This document shows positions 7,911-14,921 of a stretch of DNA of 64,000 nt, one piece after another. The stretch covers positions 1-64,000 of the forward strand of contig JAEXEN010000019.1 of the NCBI GenBank assembly GCA_023400985.1, read 5' to 3'. The translations under genes and the position numbers were made by a program. The notes beneath the pieces are model-generated. The model was given only the letters and a program-made list of their open reading frames with translations, did not search any database and was not told the DNA's origin. Each line of letters opens with the position of its first letter. The stretch's first letter is position 1. This DNA comes from Bacillota bacterium (GTDB taxonomy: Bacteria > Bacillota > Clostridia > Christensenellales > CAG-138).

Positions 7911-7984
7911 TGGAGGCACCACCCGGAATCGAACCGGGGATGAAGGTTTTGCAGACCTCTGCCTTACCGCTTGGCTATGGTGCC
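7911..7984 (-). tRNA. tRNA-Cys (GCA)
   Basis: Complete 74-base cloverleaf with encoded CCA; the anticodon loop reads CTGCAAA, giving GCA. Last tRNA of the five-gene minus-strand operon. Its 3' end was the attachment site of the relic element to its left. Confidence 0.95.
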
Positions 7985-7988
7985 GTTT

Positions 7989-8064
7989 TGGAGCGGGAAA
8001 CGGGGCTCGAACCCGCCACCTCCGCCTTGGCAAGGCGGCGCTCTACCAAATGAGCTATTCCCGC
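7989..8064 (-). tRNA. tRNA-Gly (GCC)
   Basis: 76-base cloverleaf with encoded CCA; anticodon loop TTGCCAA. Four bases separate it from tRNA-Cys. Confidence 0.95.
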
Positions 8065-8067
8065 AAT

Positions 8068-8143
8068 TGGTGCCTCAGAGTGGAGTTGAACCACCGACAC
8101 AGGGATTTTCAGTCCCTTGCTCTACCAGCTGAGCTACCGAGGC
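8068..8143 (-). tRNA. tRNA-Phe (GAA)
   Basis: 76-base cloverleaf with encoded CCA; anticodon loop CTGAAAA. The acceptor stem pairs GCCTCGG with CTGAGGC. Confidence 0.95.
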
Positions 8144-8146
8144 AAA

Positions 8147-8223
8147 TGGCGACCCGGAGGGGGCTCGAACCCCTGACCTCCAGCGTGACAGGCTGGCATT
8201 CTAACCAACTGAACTACCGGGCC
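8147..8223 (-). tRNA. tRNA-Asp (GTC)
   Basis: 77-base cloverleaf with encoded CCA; anticodon loop CTGTCAC. Confidence 0.95.
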
Positions 8224-8226
8224 ACA

Positions 8227-8302
8227 TGGTGGGAGCAACAGGGCTCGAACCTGTGACCCCTTGCTTGTATGGCAAGTGCTCTCCCAGCTGAGCTATGCTC
8301 CC
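8227..8302 (-). tRNA. tRNA-Val (TAC), unusual base 33
   Basis: 76-base cloverleaf with encoded CCA and good stems (acceptor GGGAGCA, anticodon stem CTTGC/GCAAG). The seven-base loop reads CATACAA, so position 33 is A rather than the near-universal U, with anticodon TAC at 34-36. First gene of the tRNA operon. Val is the only sensible reading. Confidence 0.88.
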
Positions 8303-8330
8303 AAGCGTCGCCGATGCGACCGCGAACAAT

Positions 8331-8360
8331 AGTATACCGCATTTTTTGGCGCGGTGTCAA
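8331..8360 (-). promoter_or_regulatory. promoter of the tRNA operon
   Basis: On the minus strand TTGACA (8360-8355), 18-base spacer, TATACT (8336-8331), about 30 bases before the tRNA-Val 5' end. Confidence 0.8.
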
Positions 8361-8507
8361 CGACTGCCGCATACTTTTCTACGCTCGCGCGAATACTTTT
8401 CTTTGCACCCGTGAAAAGGCGGCTGTTGCCGGGCGTACCGATGGGGAAAAGTCGTCTCGATTAGGTGCACCGTCACCATTTTTTAACATTTTGAGTGCGT
8501 TTTAAGA

Positions 8508-8536
8508 TTGACAAATATAATTTTGCGCAATATAAT
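8508..8536 (+). promoter_or_regulatory. consensus sigma-A promoter of the FMN reductase gene
   Basis: TTGACA (8508-8513), 17-base spacer, TATAAT (8531-8536). It is a perfect consensus match, so high expression is expected. The rest of 8303-8602 shows no gene. Confidence 0.9.
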
Positions 8537-8602
8537 TTAAGAAAACAAAGCAATACGCCACAGGCGAAGTAAAACGAGCTTTTTCAGGAGGTTATATAGA
8601 AT

Positions 8603-9169
8603 ATGTTGAACATAGGCATCATCATAGGCAGCACAAGGCCGGGCCGCAAGGCGGAAACGGTCGCAAAATGGGTGTATGAGATCGCGAAAAAGCGCACGGA
8701 CGCAAGCTTTGAGGTCGTGGACATCAAGGATTACAATCTGCCCCTTATGGATGAGCCCTTCCCGCCCTCTATGGGCATGTACCAAAATGAGCATACCAAG
8801 GTATGGGCCAAAAAAATCGCGCAGTTCGACGGCTTCATTTTCGTGACGCCGGAATATAACCACACCATCCCCGCCGCGCTCAAAAACGCCATCGACTATC
8901 TCTACGCCGAGTGGAACGATAAGTCCGCGGGCTTTGTGAGTTACGGCTCCGTAGGCGGCATCCGCTCCGTGGAACATCTGCGCGAGATCTGCGGATTCCT
9001 GAGGCTTGCGAACGTGCAATCGCAGGTAGGGCTTTCGCTCTTCACCGACTTTGAGAACATGACCGAATTCAAGCCCGACCCCCGTCACAACAAGGAAGTG
9101 GAGAAGCTTCTCGACGACGTGATCCTTTGGGGTGGGGCGATGAGGACCGTCCGCGAGGCGAAGAAGTAA
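8603..9169 (+). CDS. NADPH-dependent FMN reductase family protein
   Basis: 188-residue flavodoxin-like flavoprotein. The phosphate-binding loop GSTRPGR (residues 9-15) and the flavin/partner loop TPEYNHTIPAALKNAIDYL are diagnostic of the NADPH:FMN reductase / azoreductase group. Cytosolic, with no signal. It is expressed from a consensus promoter and followed by a very strong terminator, hence a single-gene unit. Likely reduces FMN, quinones or azo compounds with NAD(P)H; the physiological acceptor is unknown. The ATG follows AGGAGG at 11 bases. Confidence 0.9.
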   Translation: MLNIGIIIGSTRPGRKAETVAKWVYEIAKKRTDASFEVVDIKDYNLPLMDEPFPPSMGMYQNEHTKVWAKKIAQFDGFIFVTPEYNHTIPAALKNAIDYLYAEWNDKSAGFVSYGSVGGIRSVEHLREICGFLRLANVQSQVGLSLFTDFENMTEFKPDPRHNKEVEKLLDDVILWGGAMRTVREAKK

Positions 9170-9184
9170 AGCTTATTGAATTTC

Positions 9185-9227
9185 AAACAGACGCCGCCGA
9201 AAGAATTTCGGCGGCGTCTGTTTGTTG
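9185..9227. terminator. strong bidirectional terminator
   Basis: 18-base perfect arms (9185-9202 and 9206-9223) around a GAA loop, with T-rich flanks. It separates the convergent FMN reductase and DUF362 genes. Confidence 0.9.
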
Positions 9228-9234
9228 TTTGATG

Positions 9235-10320
9235 TCATTTGATCCGTATAAGTTCGTACTCCTGCGAGCCGAGTCCATATCCCTCAAGCGCACGGACCTG
9301 TACGAAGGGGTCCTTGCCGTGAATGCGCTCGAACAGATGGCCGGTCTCGCCAAGCTCATGCCCCTCGGGGAGCCCCGCTCTTATTAGGTCTTCGGTTTTG
9401 ATAGCGTCGAGGCAGGCGCGCTCGAGCGCGACGATGTCGTTGGATGCCATGATGCCGATGTCGGGTACGAGGGCGGGGGTGGTCATACCCCAGCAGTCGC
9501 ACAAAATGGTGATCTGTGTGAGCACGTTTATAAAATAGGTATTGCCCGGCTTAAATGTATCGAGCACCGTTTTTGTGCAAAGCGCCATGCCCTGCTGGAA
9601 GGCGTCAAAATTGCTCTCGTCGAGCGCAATGGCACCCGTGGGGCAAACCTTTACGCAGTGCTGGCAAAGGGTGCAGTCGTGGTAATTTACCCGGTACTTG
9701 CCGGCATCCGAAAACTTGTTGGCGTTGTGATTGCAGGACTTGATGCAGCGCCGGCAATGCGTGCAAAGCGTCTCGTTCCAGGTAAGACCCCCCTCGAGGC
9801 GGTGCAGCTCGCGCCGCGTGCGCGTGGTGACGCAGCCCATAGCGATGTTCTTGCACGCGCCGCCGTAACCGCACGCGCCGTGGCCCTTGACATGCGAAAA
9901 ATCGATGAGCACGTCCGCGTCGTGGATGTAGCCGGCAACGTCCACATGCTCGAACGAGCGAAGCTCTACTTTTTTGGGGTAATAGTATTTATCGAGATGG
10001 CCGCATACGTCCAGCACCGGGCAGCCGAGTATGCTTTCCACATAGCCGCGGTTTTCGGGGTGCCGTTCCTTCACGGCGTGGTCGCAAACGAAGCAGTCGC
10101 CGCCGTGCTCCTTTACAAAGCTCACCAAAATGCGCACGAACACGGGGGGGATGGTGCTGTAGGAAAGATTGTCGCCGAAATGCATTTTAATGGCTACGGA
10201 CTTGCCGTTTACAACATCCGCAAGGCCGCTTTTTTCGAGCAGACGCTTGAATTTGGCGGGAAGGGTCTGGTTGGAGTCGTAGCGGGAGAAACCGAGCGGC
10301 GCAAACAATACTTGGGACAT
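9235..10320 (-). CDS. DUF362 domain protein with 2[4Fe-4S] ferredoxin module
   Basis: 361 residues. The start is placed at the internal ATG (MSQVLFAPLG) because GAGGT lies 8 bases before it. The N-terminal two-thirds is DUF362 (VAIKMHFGDNLSYS, DFSHVKGHGACGYGGACKNIAMG). Then come two cysteine clusters, CTHCRRCIKSC and CTLCQHCVKVCPTGAI, near residues 185-225. Members are ferredoxin-like electron carriers or assembly factors of unknown role, common in anaerobes. Monocistronic. A second DUF362 protein of different sequence lies at 51615. Confidence 0.88.
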   Translation of the reverse strand: MSQVLFAPLGFSRYDSNQTLPAKFKRLLEKSGLADVVNGKSVAIKMHFGDNLSYSTIPPVFVRILVSFVKEHGGDCFVCDHAVKERHPENRGYVESILGCPVLDVCGHLDKYYYPKKVELRSFEHVDVAGYIHDADVLIDFSHVKGHGACGYGGACKNIAMGCVTTRTRRELHRLEGGLTWNETLCTHCRRCIKSCNHNANKFSDAGKYRVNYHDCTLCQHCVKVCPTGAIALDESNFDAFQQGMALCTKTVLDTFKPGNTYFINVLTQITILCDCWGMTTPALVPDIGIMASNDIVALERACLDAIKTEDLIRAGLPEGHELGETGHLFERIHGKDPFVQVRALEGYGLGSQEYELIRIK

Positions 10321-10398
10321 GCTTTTACCTCGTAATCTCATGTGGATTTTTTGCTATCATACCATGCGGGAAGATAGGCGGCAACGAAAACAAAAAAC

Positions 10399-11028
10399 TT
10401 ATAACCCCCGAATGCGCACCTCTACCACGCGGCCGATGATCTCCGCGTCGCCGCCGCTTACGAGCATGGGTTCGTAGCGCGTGTTGGCGGGGATGAGCAT
10501 AAGGCCGTTTTGCACGCGCTTCACCTTGCGCAAAAGCACCTCGTCGCCCAGACGTACCACCGCGATACGGCCGTTTTCCACCGTCGGCTGCATGCGGACG
10601 AGCACGAGCGAGCCCTCGGGGATGAACTCGCCTACCATGCAATCGCCTTCCACTTCCATATAAAAGTATTCGCCTGCCGCCACATCATTGGCGGGGATGG
10701 GAACATACTCGGTGATGTTTTCATCGGCCAAAATGGGAAGCCCTGCGTGCACGCGGCCGACGAGAGGCACGCCTACCGTGTCCGTCACCGGCAGGAACGA
10801 GGCGGAAACCGTCTTTTGCGGCTTGAACAGGGGAATTATGCAGTCGCGCCCCATCAAAAAATCCGCCGAGACGCCGAAAAAGTCGCACAAGCGCATAAGC
10901 GTATCGGGCGGTATGGCAACGCGTCCCGTTTCGTACTTGCAGATGGCCGCTTTCTGTACCCCAAGCTCGCGCCCAAGCTCATCTTGCGTGATGCCCCGCT
11001 CCATACGTATCTCGCGCAAACGGTTCAT
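10399..11028 (-). CDS. LexA-like repressor (HTH XRE + S24 peptidase-like)
   Basis: 209 residues. An XRE-type helix-turn-helix (about 1-60) is followed by an S24/LexA autoproteolysis domain. The cleavage-site region reads VHAGLPILADENI (Ala95-Gly96). The dyad region reads VEGDCMVGEFIPEG, where LexA-type proteins have GDSM; the codon at residue 130 is TGC, Cys. The general-base Lys is likely K170 (LLRKVKRV). It is divergent from a 64-residue membrane protein whose promoter holds a perfect palindrome. Probably a stress-responsive repressor controlling that gene and itself. Whether self-cleavage works with Cys is open. Confidence 0.85.
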   Translation of the reverse strand: MNRLREIRMERGITQDELGRELGVQKAAICKYETGRVAIPPDTLMRLCDFFGVSADFLMGRDCIIPLFKPQKTVSASFLPVTDTVGVPLVGRVHAGLPILADENITEYVPIPANDVAAGEYFYMEVEGDCMVGEFIPEGSLVLVRMQPTVENGRIAVVRLGDEVLLRKVKRVQNGLMLIPANTRYEPMLVSGGDAEIIGRVVEVRIRGL

Positions 11029-11063
11029 GGCGTTCTCCTTTGATGTTTTCTCTTTGCGCTCCC

Positions 11064-11092
11064 ATTGTATCGCGAGAAGAAACCTTTTTCAA
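11064..11092 (-). promoter_or_regulatory. promoter of the LexA-like gene
   Basis: Minus strand TTGAAA (11092-11087), 17-base spacer, TACAAT (11069-11064). On the plus strand the -10 overlaps CCCATTGTATC, a degenerate half of the operator at 11129-11145, which suggests autoregulation. Confidence 0.7.
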
Positions 11093-11122
11093 GAAAAATA
11101 TCTTATAGTACCGTTTTGGGGA

Positions 11123-11151
11123 TTGACAGTATCCAAATGGGATACTATAAT
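11123..11151 (+). promoter_or_regulatory. promoter with operator exactly filling its spacer
   Basis: TTGACA (11123-11128), 17 bases, TATAAT (11146-11151). The 17-base spacer is itself a perfect inverted repeat GTATCC-AAATG-GGATAC (11129-11145). A protein bound here would exclude RNA polymerase. The divergent LexA-like repressor is the obvious candidate. Confidence 0.85.
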
Positions 11152-11248
11152 GAGGCTACTAAAAGCGGAAAGCGCCGCTTTTCAAAGAAATTTTCGGAAA
11201 TTCTTCGGAAACATGGGTTTCCAAAACGGATACAAAAGAGGTAAACTT

Positions 11249-11443
11249 ATGAATTATTTCGGTTTGTTTTTCAGCTTCATGCTCCCGGGCATCTTTATAG
11301 GCGCCATGGCGATCGCCGTAATAAGGCAGGAGATCATCAGCCATAAGCGCCGCGCCGCGCGCGAGGAACGCGAAAGGCAGCATAAAAACGCCCGCAAGCT
11401 CTATGTGCACGATTTTGCGGCCGCAGTCGACCGCGCCGCATGA
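11249..11443 (+). CDS. small single-pass membrane protein under repressor control
   Basis: 64 residues. One hydrophobic helix (about 4-26, FGLFFSFMLPGIFIGAMAIA) is followed by a highly charged basic/acidic helix (SHKRRAAREERERQHKNARK) and a short tail ending DRAA. The ATG follows AGAGGTAAACTT. It is driven by the consensus promoter whose spacer is a palindrome and sits divergent to the LexA-like gene, the position where many Bacillota keep a damage-induced division inhibitor (yneA). It has no LysM domain, so it is not YneA itself. A stress-induced membrane effector is a reasonable hypothesis. Confidence 0.7.
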   Translation: MNYFGLFFSFMLPGIFIGAMAIAVIRQEIISHKRRAAREERERQHKNARKLYVHDFAAAVDRAA

Positions 11444-11463
11444 CCTTATTTTCTGTAATCGGA

Positions 11464-11509
11464 GGCCGTTTTAAATAAACGCGGTTTATTTAAAACGGCC
11501 GCTTTTTTT
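11464..11509 (+). terminator. rho-independent terminator
   Basis: 17-base perfect arms GGCCGTTTTAAATAAAC / GTTTATTTAAAACGGCC around GCG, then GC and T7. Confidence 0.92.
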
Positions 11510-11539
11510 GACGAATAGGAGCCATTGGGGGATTATCAA

Positions 11540-11785
11540 GGGGTGCTCCCTTGATTACATTCCGGCTTCGGCGGCATGTATATGTCCGCCGAAGCCGGAG
11601 CCCTACGGGTCGAGGCCTACGGCCTCGCATGGGCCAAGGCCTGCGGCCTTGCGTGCCAAAACGGATGAAATCCGCAGGATTTCGTTCCTATCGCATCCGC
11701 CGCACGGGAGCGCCGCAGCGCGACAGGCGGATGTGCCGAACCCCCGAAGGGTCTCACGCAAATGGCCGCAAGGACACTTGCGTGC
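11540..11785. repeat. intergenic hairpin repeats upstream of the radical-SAM gene
   Basis: A run of short palindromes (GAGGCCTACGGCCTC, AAGGCCTGCGGCCTT, AAATCCGCAGGATTT) with no independent gene. 11631-11667 is an inverted near-copy of 41-79. The open frame that enters the radical-SAM gene from 11551 is read through these repeats and is not taken as coding. Confidence 0.6.
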
Positions 11786-11799
11786 TGCCGGAGGCATAT

Positions 11800-13116
11800 A
11801 TGGACGTATACGAAAAGCTGAAAATCCTAACTGACGCCGCGAAATACGACGTCGCCTGCACCTCGAGCGGGGCGGACAGGACCGCGCCGCGCGACGGCAT
11901 CGGGAGCGCCATGGCTGCGGGCTGCTGCCACAGCTTCGCGGGCGACGGGCGCTGCATTTCCCTTTTAAAGGTGCTCATGACCAACGCCTGTGCCTACGAC
12001 TGCGCGTACTGCGTCAACCGCCGAACTCTCGATACGCCCCGCGCGACGTTCGAGCCGCGGGAGCTTGCGGAGCTTACCATCGCTTTCTACCGCCGCAACT
12101 ATATCGAAGGCCTTTTTTTAAGCTCGGGCGTGCTTAAAAATCCCAACTATACCGTGGAGCGCATGTGCGAAACGTTACGCATACTGCGCGAGGAATATAA
12201 GTTTTACGGCTATATCCACGCCAAAGCCATCCCGGGGACGGACAACGCGCTGTTGACAAGGCTCGGCTATCTGGCCGACCGATTGAGCGTCAACATCGAG
12301 CTTCCCTCGCAGGAGAGCCTGCACCTTCTCGCGCCCGATAAATCCAAACAGGCGATATTAAAACCGATGGGCTTCATCAAGTCCGGCATCGAGTCGAACT
12401 CCAAGGAGCTTACACGCTATAAGCACGTGCCGAAATTCGCGTCCGCGGGGCAGAGCACGCAGATGATTGTGGGCGCGACCGCCGAGAGCGATCTAAGTAT
12501 CCTCAACCTCACGGAAGGGCTCTATAAGTCCTACCGTCTCAAGCGCGTGTTCTTTTCCGCGTACATGCCGGTGGTGGAAAGCTCGCTTTTACCCACGCCG
12601 GACGTAAGACCGCCGCTACTCAGGGAGCACAGGCTCTATCAGGCGGACTGGCTCTTGCGTTTTTACGGCTTTACGGCTTCGGAAATACTCGACGCGGAGC
12701 ACCCGAGCTTCAACCAATACCTCGACCCCAAATGCAACTGGGCCGTCAACCATCCCGAGCGTTTCCCCGTGGAGGTCAACCGTGCGCCGTACGAAACGCT
12801 CCTTCGCGTGCCGGGCATCGGCGTAAGGAGCGCACAGCGCATCCTGGCCGCGCGCAAGGTTTCTACACTCGACTTTTTAGCCTTGAAGCGGCTAGGCGTG
12901 GTACTGAAGCGCGCGCAGTATTTCATCACCTGCGCCGGCAAGCTCGCGAACGGCTTCGATACCGCGCAGGACGCGCTTTTGCGCGCGCTCGTATCAGAAC
13001 AGGCGAAGGGCCGCGCCGACGAGGCGCTCTTGACGCGGCCCGAACAGCTTTCGCTTTTGGAGCACCCGGCGCTTAAAAGGGAGGAGCTATTGAAATGCCT
13101 GAGCGGGGAAATGTAG
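11800..13116 (+). CDS. radical SAM protein with helix-hairpin-helix (TIGR03916-like)
   Basis: 438 residues from the ATG at 11800, preceded by GGAGGCATAT. The radical-SAM cysteines are C64, C68, C71 (CAYDCAYC), binding the [4Fe-4S] that cleaves S-adenosylmethionine. The barrel follows, and a helix-hairpin-helix (LLRVPGIGVRSAQRILAARK) lies near residues 330-350, a DNA-contacting motif. This matches the putative DNA modification/repair radical-SAM family that occurs next to TIGR03915 proteins. The downstream partner overlaps by 22 bases. Substrate and reaction are unproven. Confidence 0.88.
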   Translation: MDVYEKLKILTDAAKYDVACTSSGADRTAPRDGIGSAMAAGCCHSFAGDGRCISLLKVLMTNACAYDCAYCVNRRTLDTPRATFEPRELAELTIAFYRRNYIEGLFLSSGVLKNPNYTVERMCETLRILREEYKFYGYIHAKAIPGTDNALLTRLGYLADRLSVNIELPSQESLHLLAPDKSKQAILKPMGFIKSGIESNSKELTRYKHVPKFASAGQSTQMIVGATAESDLSILNLTEGLYKSYRLKRVFFSAYMPVVESSLLPTPDVRPPLLREHRLYQADWLLRFYGFTASEILDAEHPSFNQYLDPKCNWAVNHPERFPVEVNRAPYETLLRVPGIGVRSAQRILAARKVSTLDFLALKRLGVVLKRAQYFITCAGKLANGFDTAQDALLRALVSEQAKGRADEALLTRPEQLSLLEHPALKREELLKCLSGEM

Positions 13117-13922
13117 TTTACGGCTACGACGGCAGCTTCGAGGGTCTGCTTTGCTGCGTGTTCGAAAGCTATGAAAAAAAGGAGCTTCCGCTCGATGTAA
13201 TATCGTTGGAGGAAGGCATGCCGCTCCTTCTGCCCGTGCGCATGGTGGAAACAGACGAGCGAAGGTCGATGCGCGTTTGGAAAGCCATCCCGCAAAAAAT
13301 AGGTCCCAAGGCGCTCGAACTTGCGCACATGGGCTTTTTGACCTGTCACCCTAAAAAAGCTCTTCTTATTTTAAACTTTCTCCACCTTGGCTTTTCGAAG
13401 GGCGGCAGCGTTGTAAATATGCTTGCGGATGAAACTGTGTGCGAGCTTACAAAAGCGGTGCGCCATCTCGGCAACGAGGCGCATCTGCTGAAAGGCTTCG
13501 TGCGTTTCAGCGAAGCAAACGGCGCGCTCACAGCGCAGATCGAGCCGAAAAACATCGTGCTGCCACTTCTTGCGCCGCACTTTGCCGCGCGCCTGCCGCG
13601 TGAGAACTTCCTCATCCACGACAAAACGCATGCGATGGCGCTTATCCATAAGCCTGGTACAATGGGCATCGTGCCTGCGGAACAGTTTGTGATGCCGCGG
13701 CCCGGGCAGGAAGAGCTTCGTTTCCGCGCGCTTTGGCGGCTGTTTTACGATACTATCGAGGTGGAAGGGAGGCACAACCCGAGGACCCGCATGGGCCATA
13801 TGCCCAAGCGCTACTGGCGCTGTATGACGGAATTCGCCCGCTGCGACGGCATGCCAGCCGATCAAAACGCAGCGCTCAGCGGCGCTGTGCCTGCAGGGCT
13901 TCCGGAACCTCCTCTGCCCTAA
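13095..13922 (+). CDS. TIGR03915/DUF4130 putative DNA metabolism protein
   Basis: 275 residues. The family start YGYDGSFEGLLCCVFESYE, the central HLGFSKGG and the C-terminal RHNPRTRMGHMPKRYW are recognisable. In other bacteria this protein accompanies, or is fused to, a uracil-DNA-glycosylase-like domain and always travels with the radical-SAM partner. Here the glycosylase part is absent: the protein ends shortly after the PKRYW block with a proline-rich tail. The ATG lies inside the end of the radical-SAM gene behind GGGAGGAGC, so the pair is translationally coupled. Confidence 0.86.
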   Translation: MPERGNVVYGYDGSFEGLLCCVFESYEKKELPLDVISLEEGMPLLLPVRMVETDERRSMRVWKAIPQKIGPKALELAHMGFLTCHPKKALLILNFLHLGFSKGGSVVNMLADETVCELTKAVRHLGNEAHLLKGFVRFSEANGALTAQIEPKNIVLPLLAPHFAARLPRENFLIHDKTHAMALIHKPGTMGIVPAEQFVMPRPGQEELRFRALWRLFYDTIEVEGRHNPRTRMGHMPKRYWRCMTEFARCDGMPADQNAALSGAVPAGLPEPPLP

Positions 13923-13992
13923 GCAAGAGGTTGCCCCTCTTTGCGCGTCTATGATAGAATAACCGCAGCAACTTAGGAAGAGAGGATATGCC

Positions 13993-14742
13993 ATGAAGCA
14001 CATCGATAAAAGCCGTTATGCCATATTCGCGCTCGCCGCGCTTGTTGTTTTTTCGGCGCTGCTCCTGCCTTCGACGGCTTTTGCCAACTCCGCAGAACCG
14101 CCGGCGATCCTCGTCGTAGTCTTGGACGCGCCGGGTGACCTTGCGCTCGAGGGCGAGGCAAGCGGAGAATTCGTACCTATGCGCTATAGTTCCGCGGCAT
14201 GGGAAAGCTACTTTAAGCTCCATTATTTCGATTATCCCGCCGGCGATGCACGGGGCGCTGTGCCCACGTCGATCCGCGTCACTGCGGGCGGCGTATCGCA
14301 GACTTTACCGCTCCCCAATGTAATGAATACCTATAACAATGTCTTCACGCTGGATTTTAAGACCATGACGCTCACGGAGGGCACGCTGCCGTTTCGGGGC
14401 GCGCTCCTTGTCGCTATGCGCGTTGCGCTTACGCTTATTTTAGAAGGGATCGCGTTCTATTTGTTCGGCTTCCGCGAAAAACGGAGCTGGATCGCGTTTC
14501 TCGTGATCAACCTCATCACGCAGGGCGGCTTGAACGCGATACTTTCCTCTTCTCCGTTCTCCAACGGCTATGCGATTATGGGGCTCGCTCTATTGGAGAT
14601 ACTCGTCTTCCTCATAGAAATACCCGCGTTCCTCATCGCGGTCAAGGAGAAAAAATGGTGGCAGCGACTGATCTACGCGCTGAGTGCAAACATGTTGAGC
14701 CTCTTCCTTGGCGGCGCTTTGATCACCTATTTGCCCATATAA
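13993..14742 (+). CDS. secreted-domain membrane protein, unknown function
   Basis: 249 residues. A cleavable-looking signal peptide (about 8-32, ending STAFANS) is followed by an approximately 100-residue extracytoplasmic beta-rich domain (PPAILVVVLDAPGDLAL...). Then come four hydrophobic helices (about 135-245, including GIAFYLFGF, WIAFLVINLITQGGLNAIL, LLEILVFLIEIPAFLIAV, LSLFLGGALITYL). The ATG follows GAAGAGAGGATATGCC. It resembles uncharacterised Clostridia proteins with the same signal/ectodomain/4TM plan. No enzymatic motif is seen. Confidence 0.72.
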   Translation: MKHIDKSRYAIFALAALVVFSALLLPSTAFANSAEPPAILVVVLDAPGDLALEGEASGEFVPMRYSSAAWESYFKLHYFDYPAGDARGAVPTSIRVTAGGVSQTLPLPNVMNTYNNVFTLDFKTMTLTEGTLPFRGALLVAMRVALTLILEGIAFYLFGFREKRSWIAFLVINLITQGGLNAILSSSPFSNGYAIMGLALLEILVFLIEIPAFLIAVKEKKWWQRLIYALSANMLSLFLGGALITYLPI

Positions 14743-14921
14743 AAATGAAATCGTAAATTCCTATATTGCGCAATTTAAAAGGAGGAATTATACTTACGGA
14801 AAGAGTGCTTTTAGGCAATATTTGACAATTTTGCCGTGAATTTTAGGAACACGTCCAGATAGGGTACGCCCGCCGCATCGCGCGGGCGTATTCTATCCGA
14901 TCTGCCGGCGGGGGATCAGCG
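14743..14921. other. intergenic region with hairpin before the GGDEF gene
   Basis: Contains TACGCCCG...CGGGCGTA (about 14869-14893) and an isolated AAAAGGAGGAATTATACT sequence not followed by a long frame. No c-di-GMP riboswitch consensus was recognised. Confidence 0.35.

Larger units (their letters stand above)
5325..7938. mobile_element. relic integrative element at tRNA-Cys
   Basis: Bounded by a near-identical 28-base direct repeat derived from the tRNA-Cys 3' end. It contains two membrane-protein genes in visibly AT-richer DNA and the last 51 codons of a tyrosine recombinase beside the tRNA. No replication, transfer or excision gene remains, so it is immobile. The age is suggested by two mismatches in the repeat and loss of the catalytic Tyr. 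Confidence 0.55.

Noticed and set aside
8050..8505. Open frames across the tRNA cluster reading [22 protein letters not shown] and similar
   Set aside because: Well-known spurious translations of antisense tRNA genes.
11249..11443. YneA-type division inhibitor
   Set aside because: Position fits, but the protein is only 64 residues and has no LysM domain, so only an analogous role can be proposed.
14743..14921. Possible c-di-GMP riboswitch before the GGDEF/HD-GYP gene
   Set aside because: No match to the conserved GEMM core was seen; only a simple GC hairpin is present.
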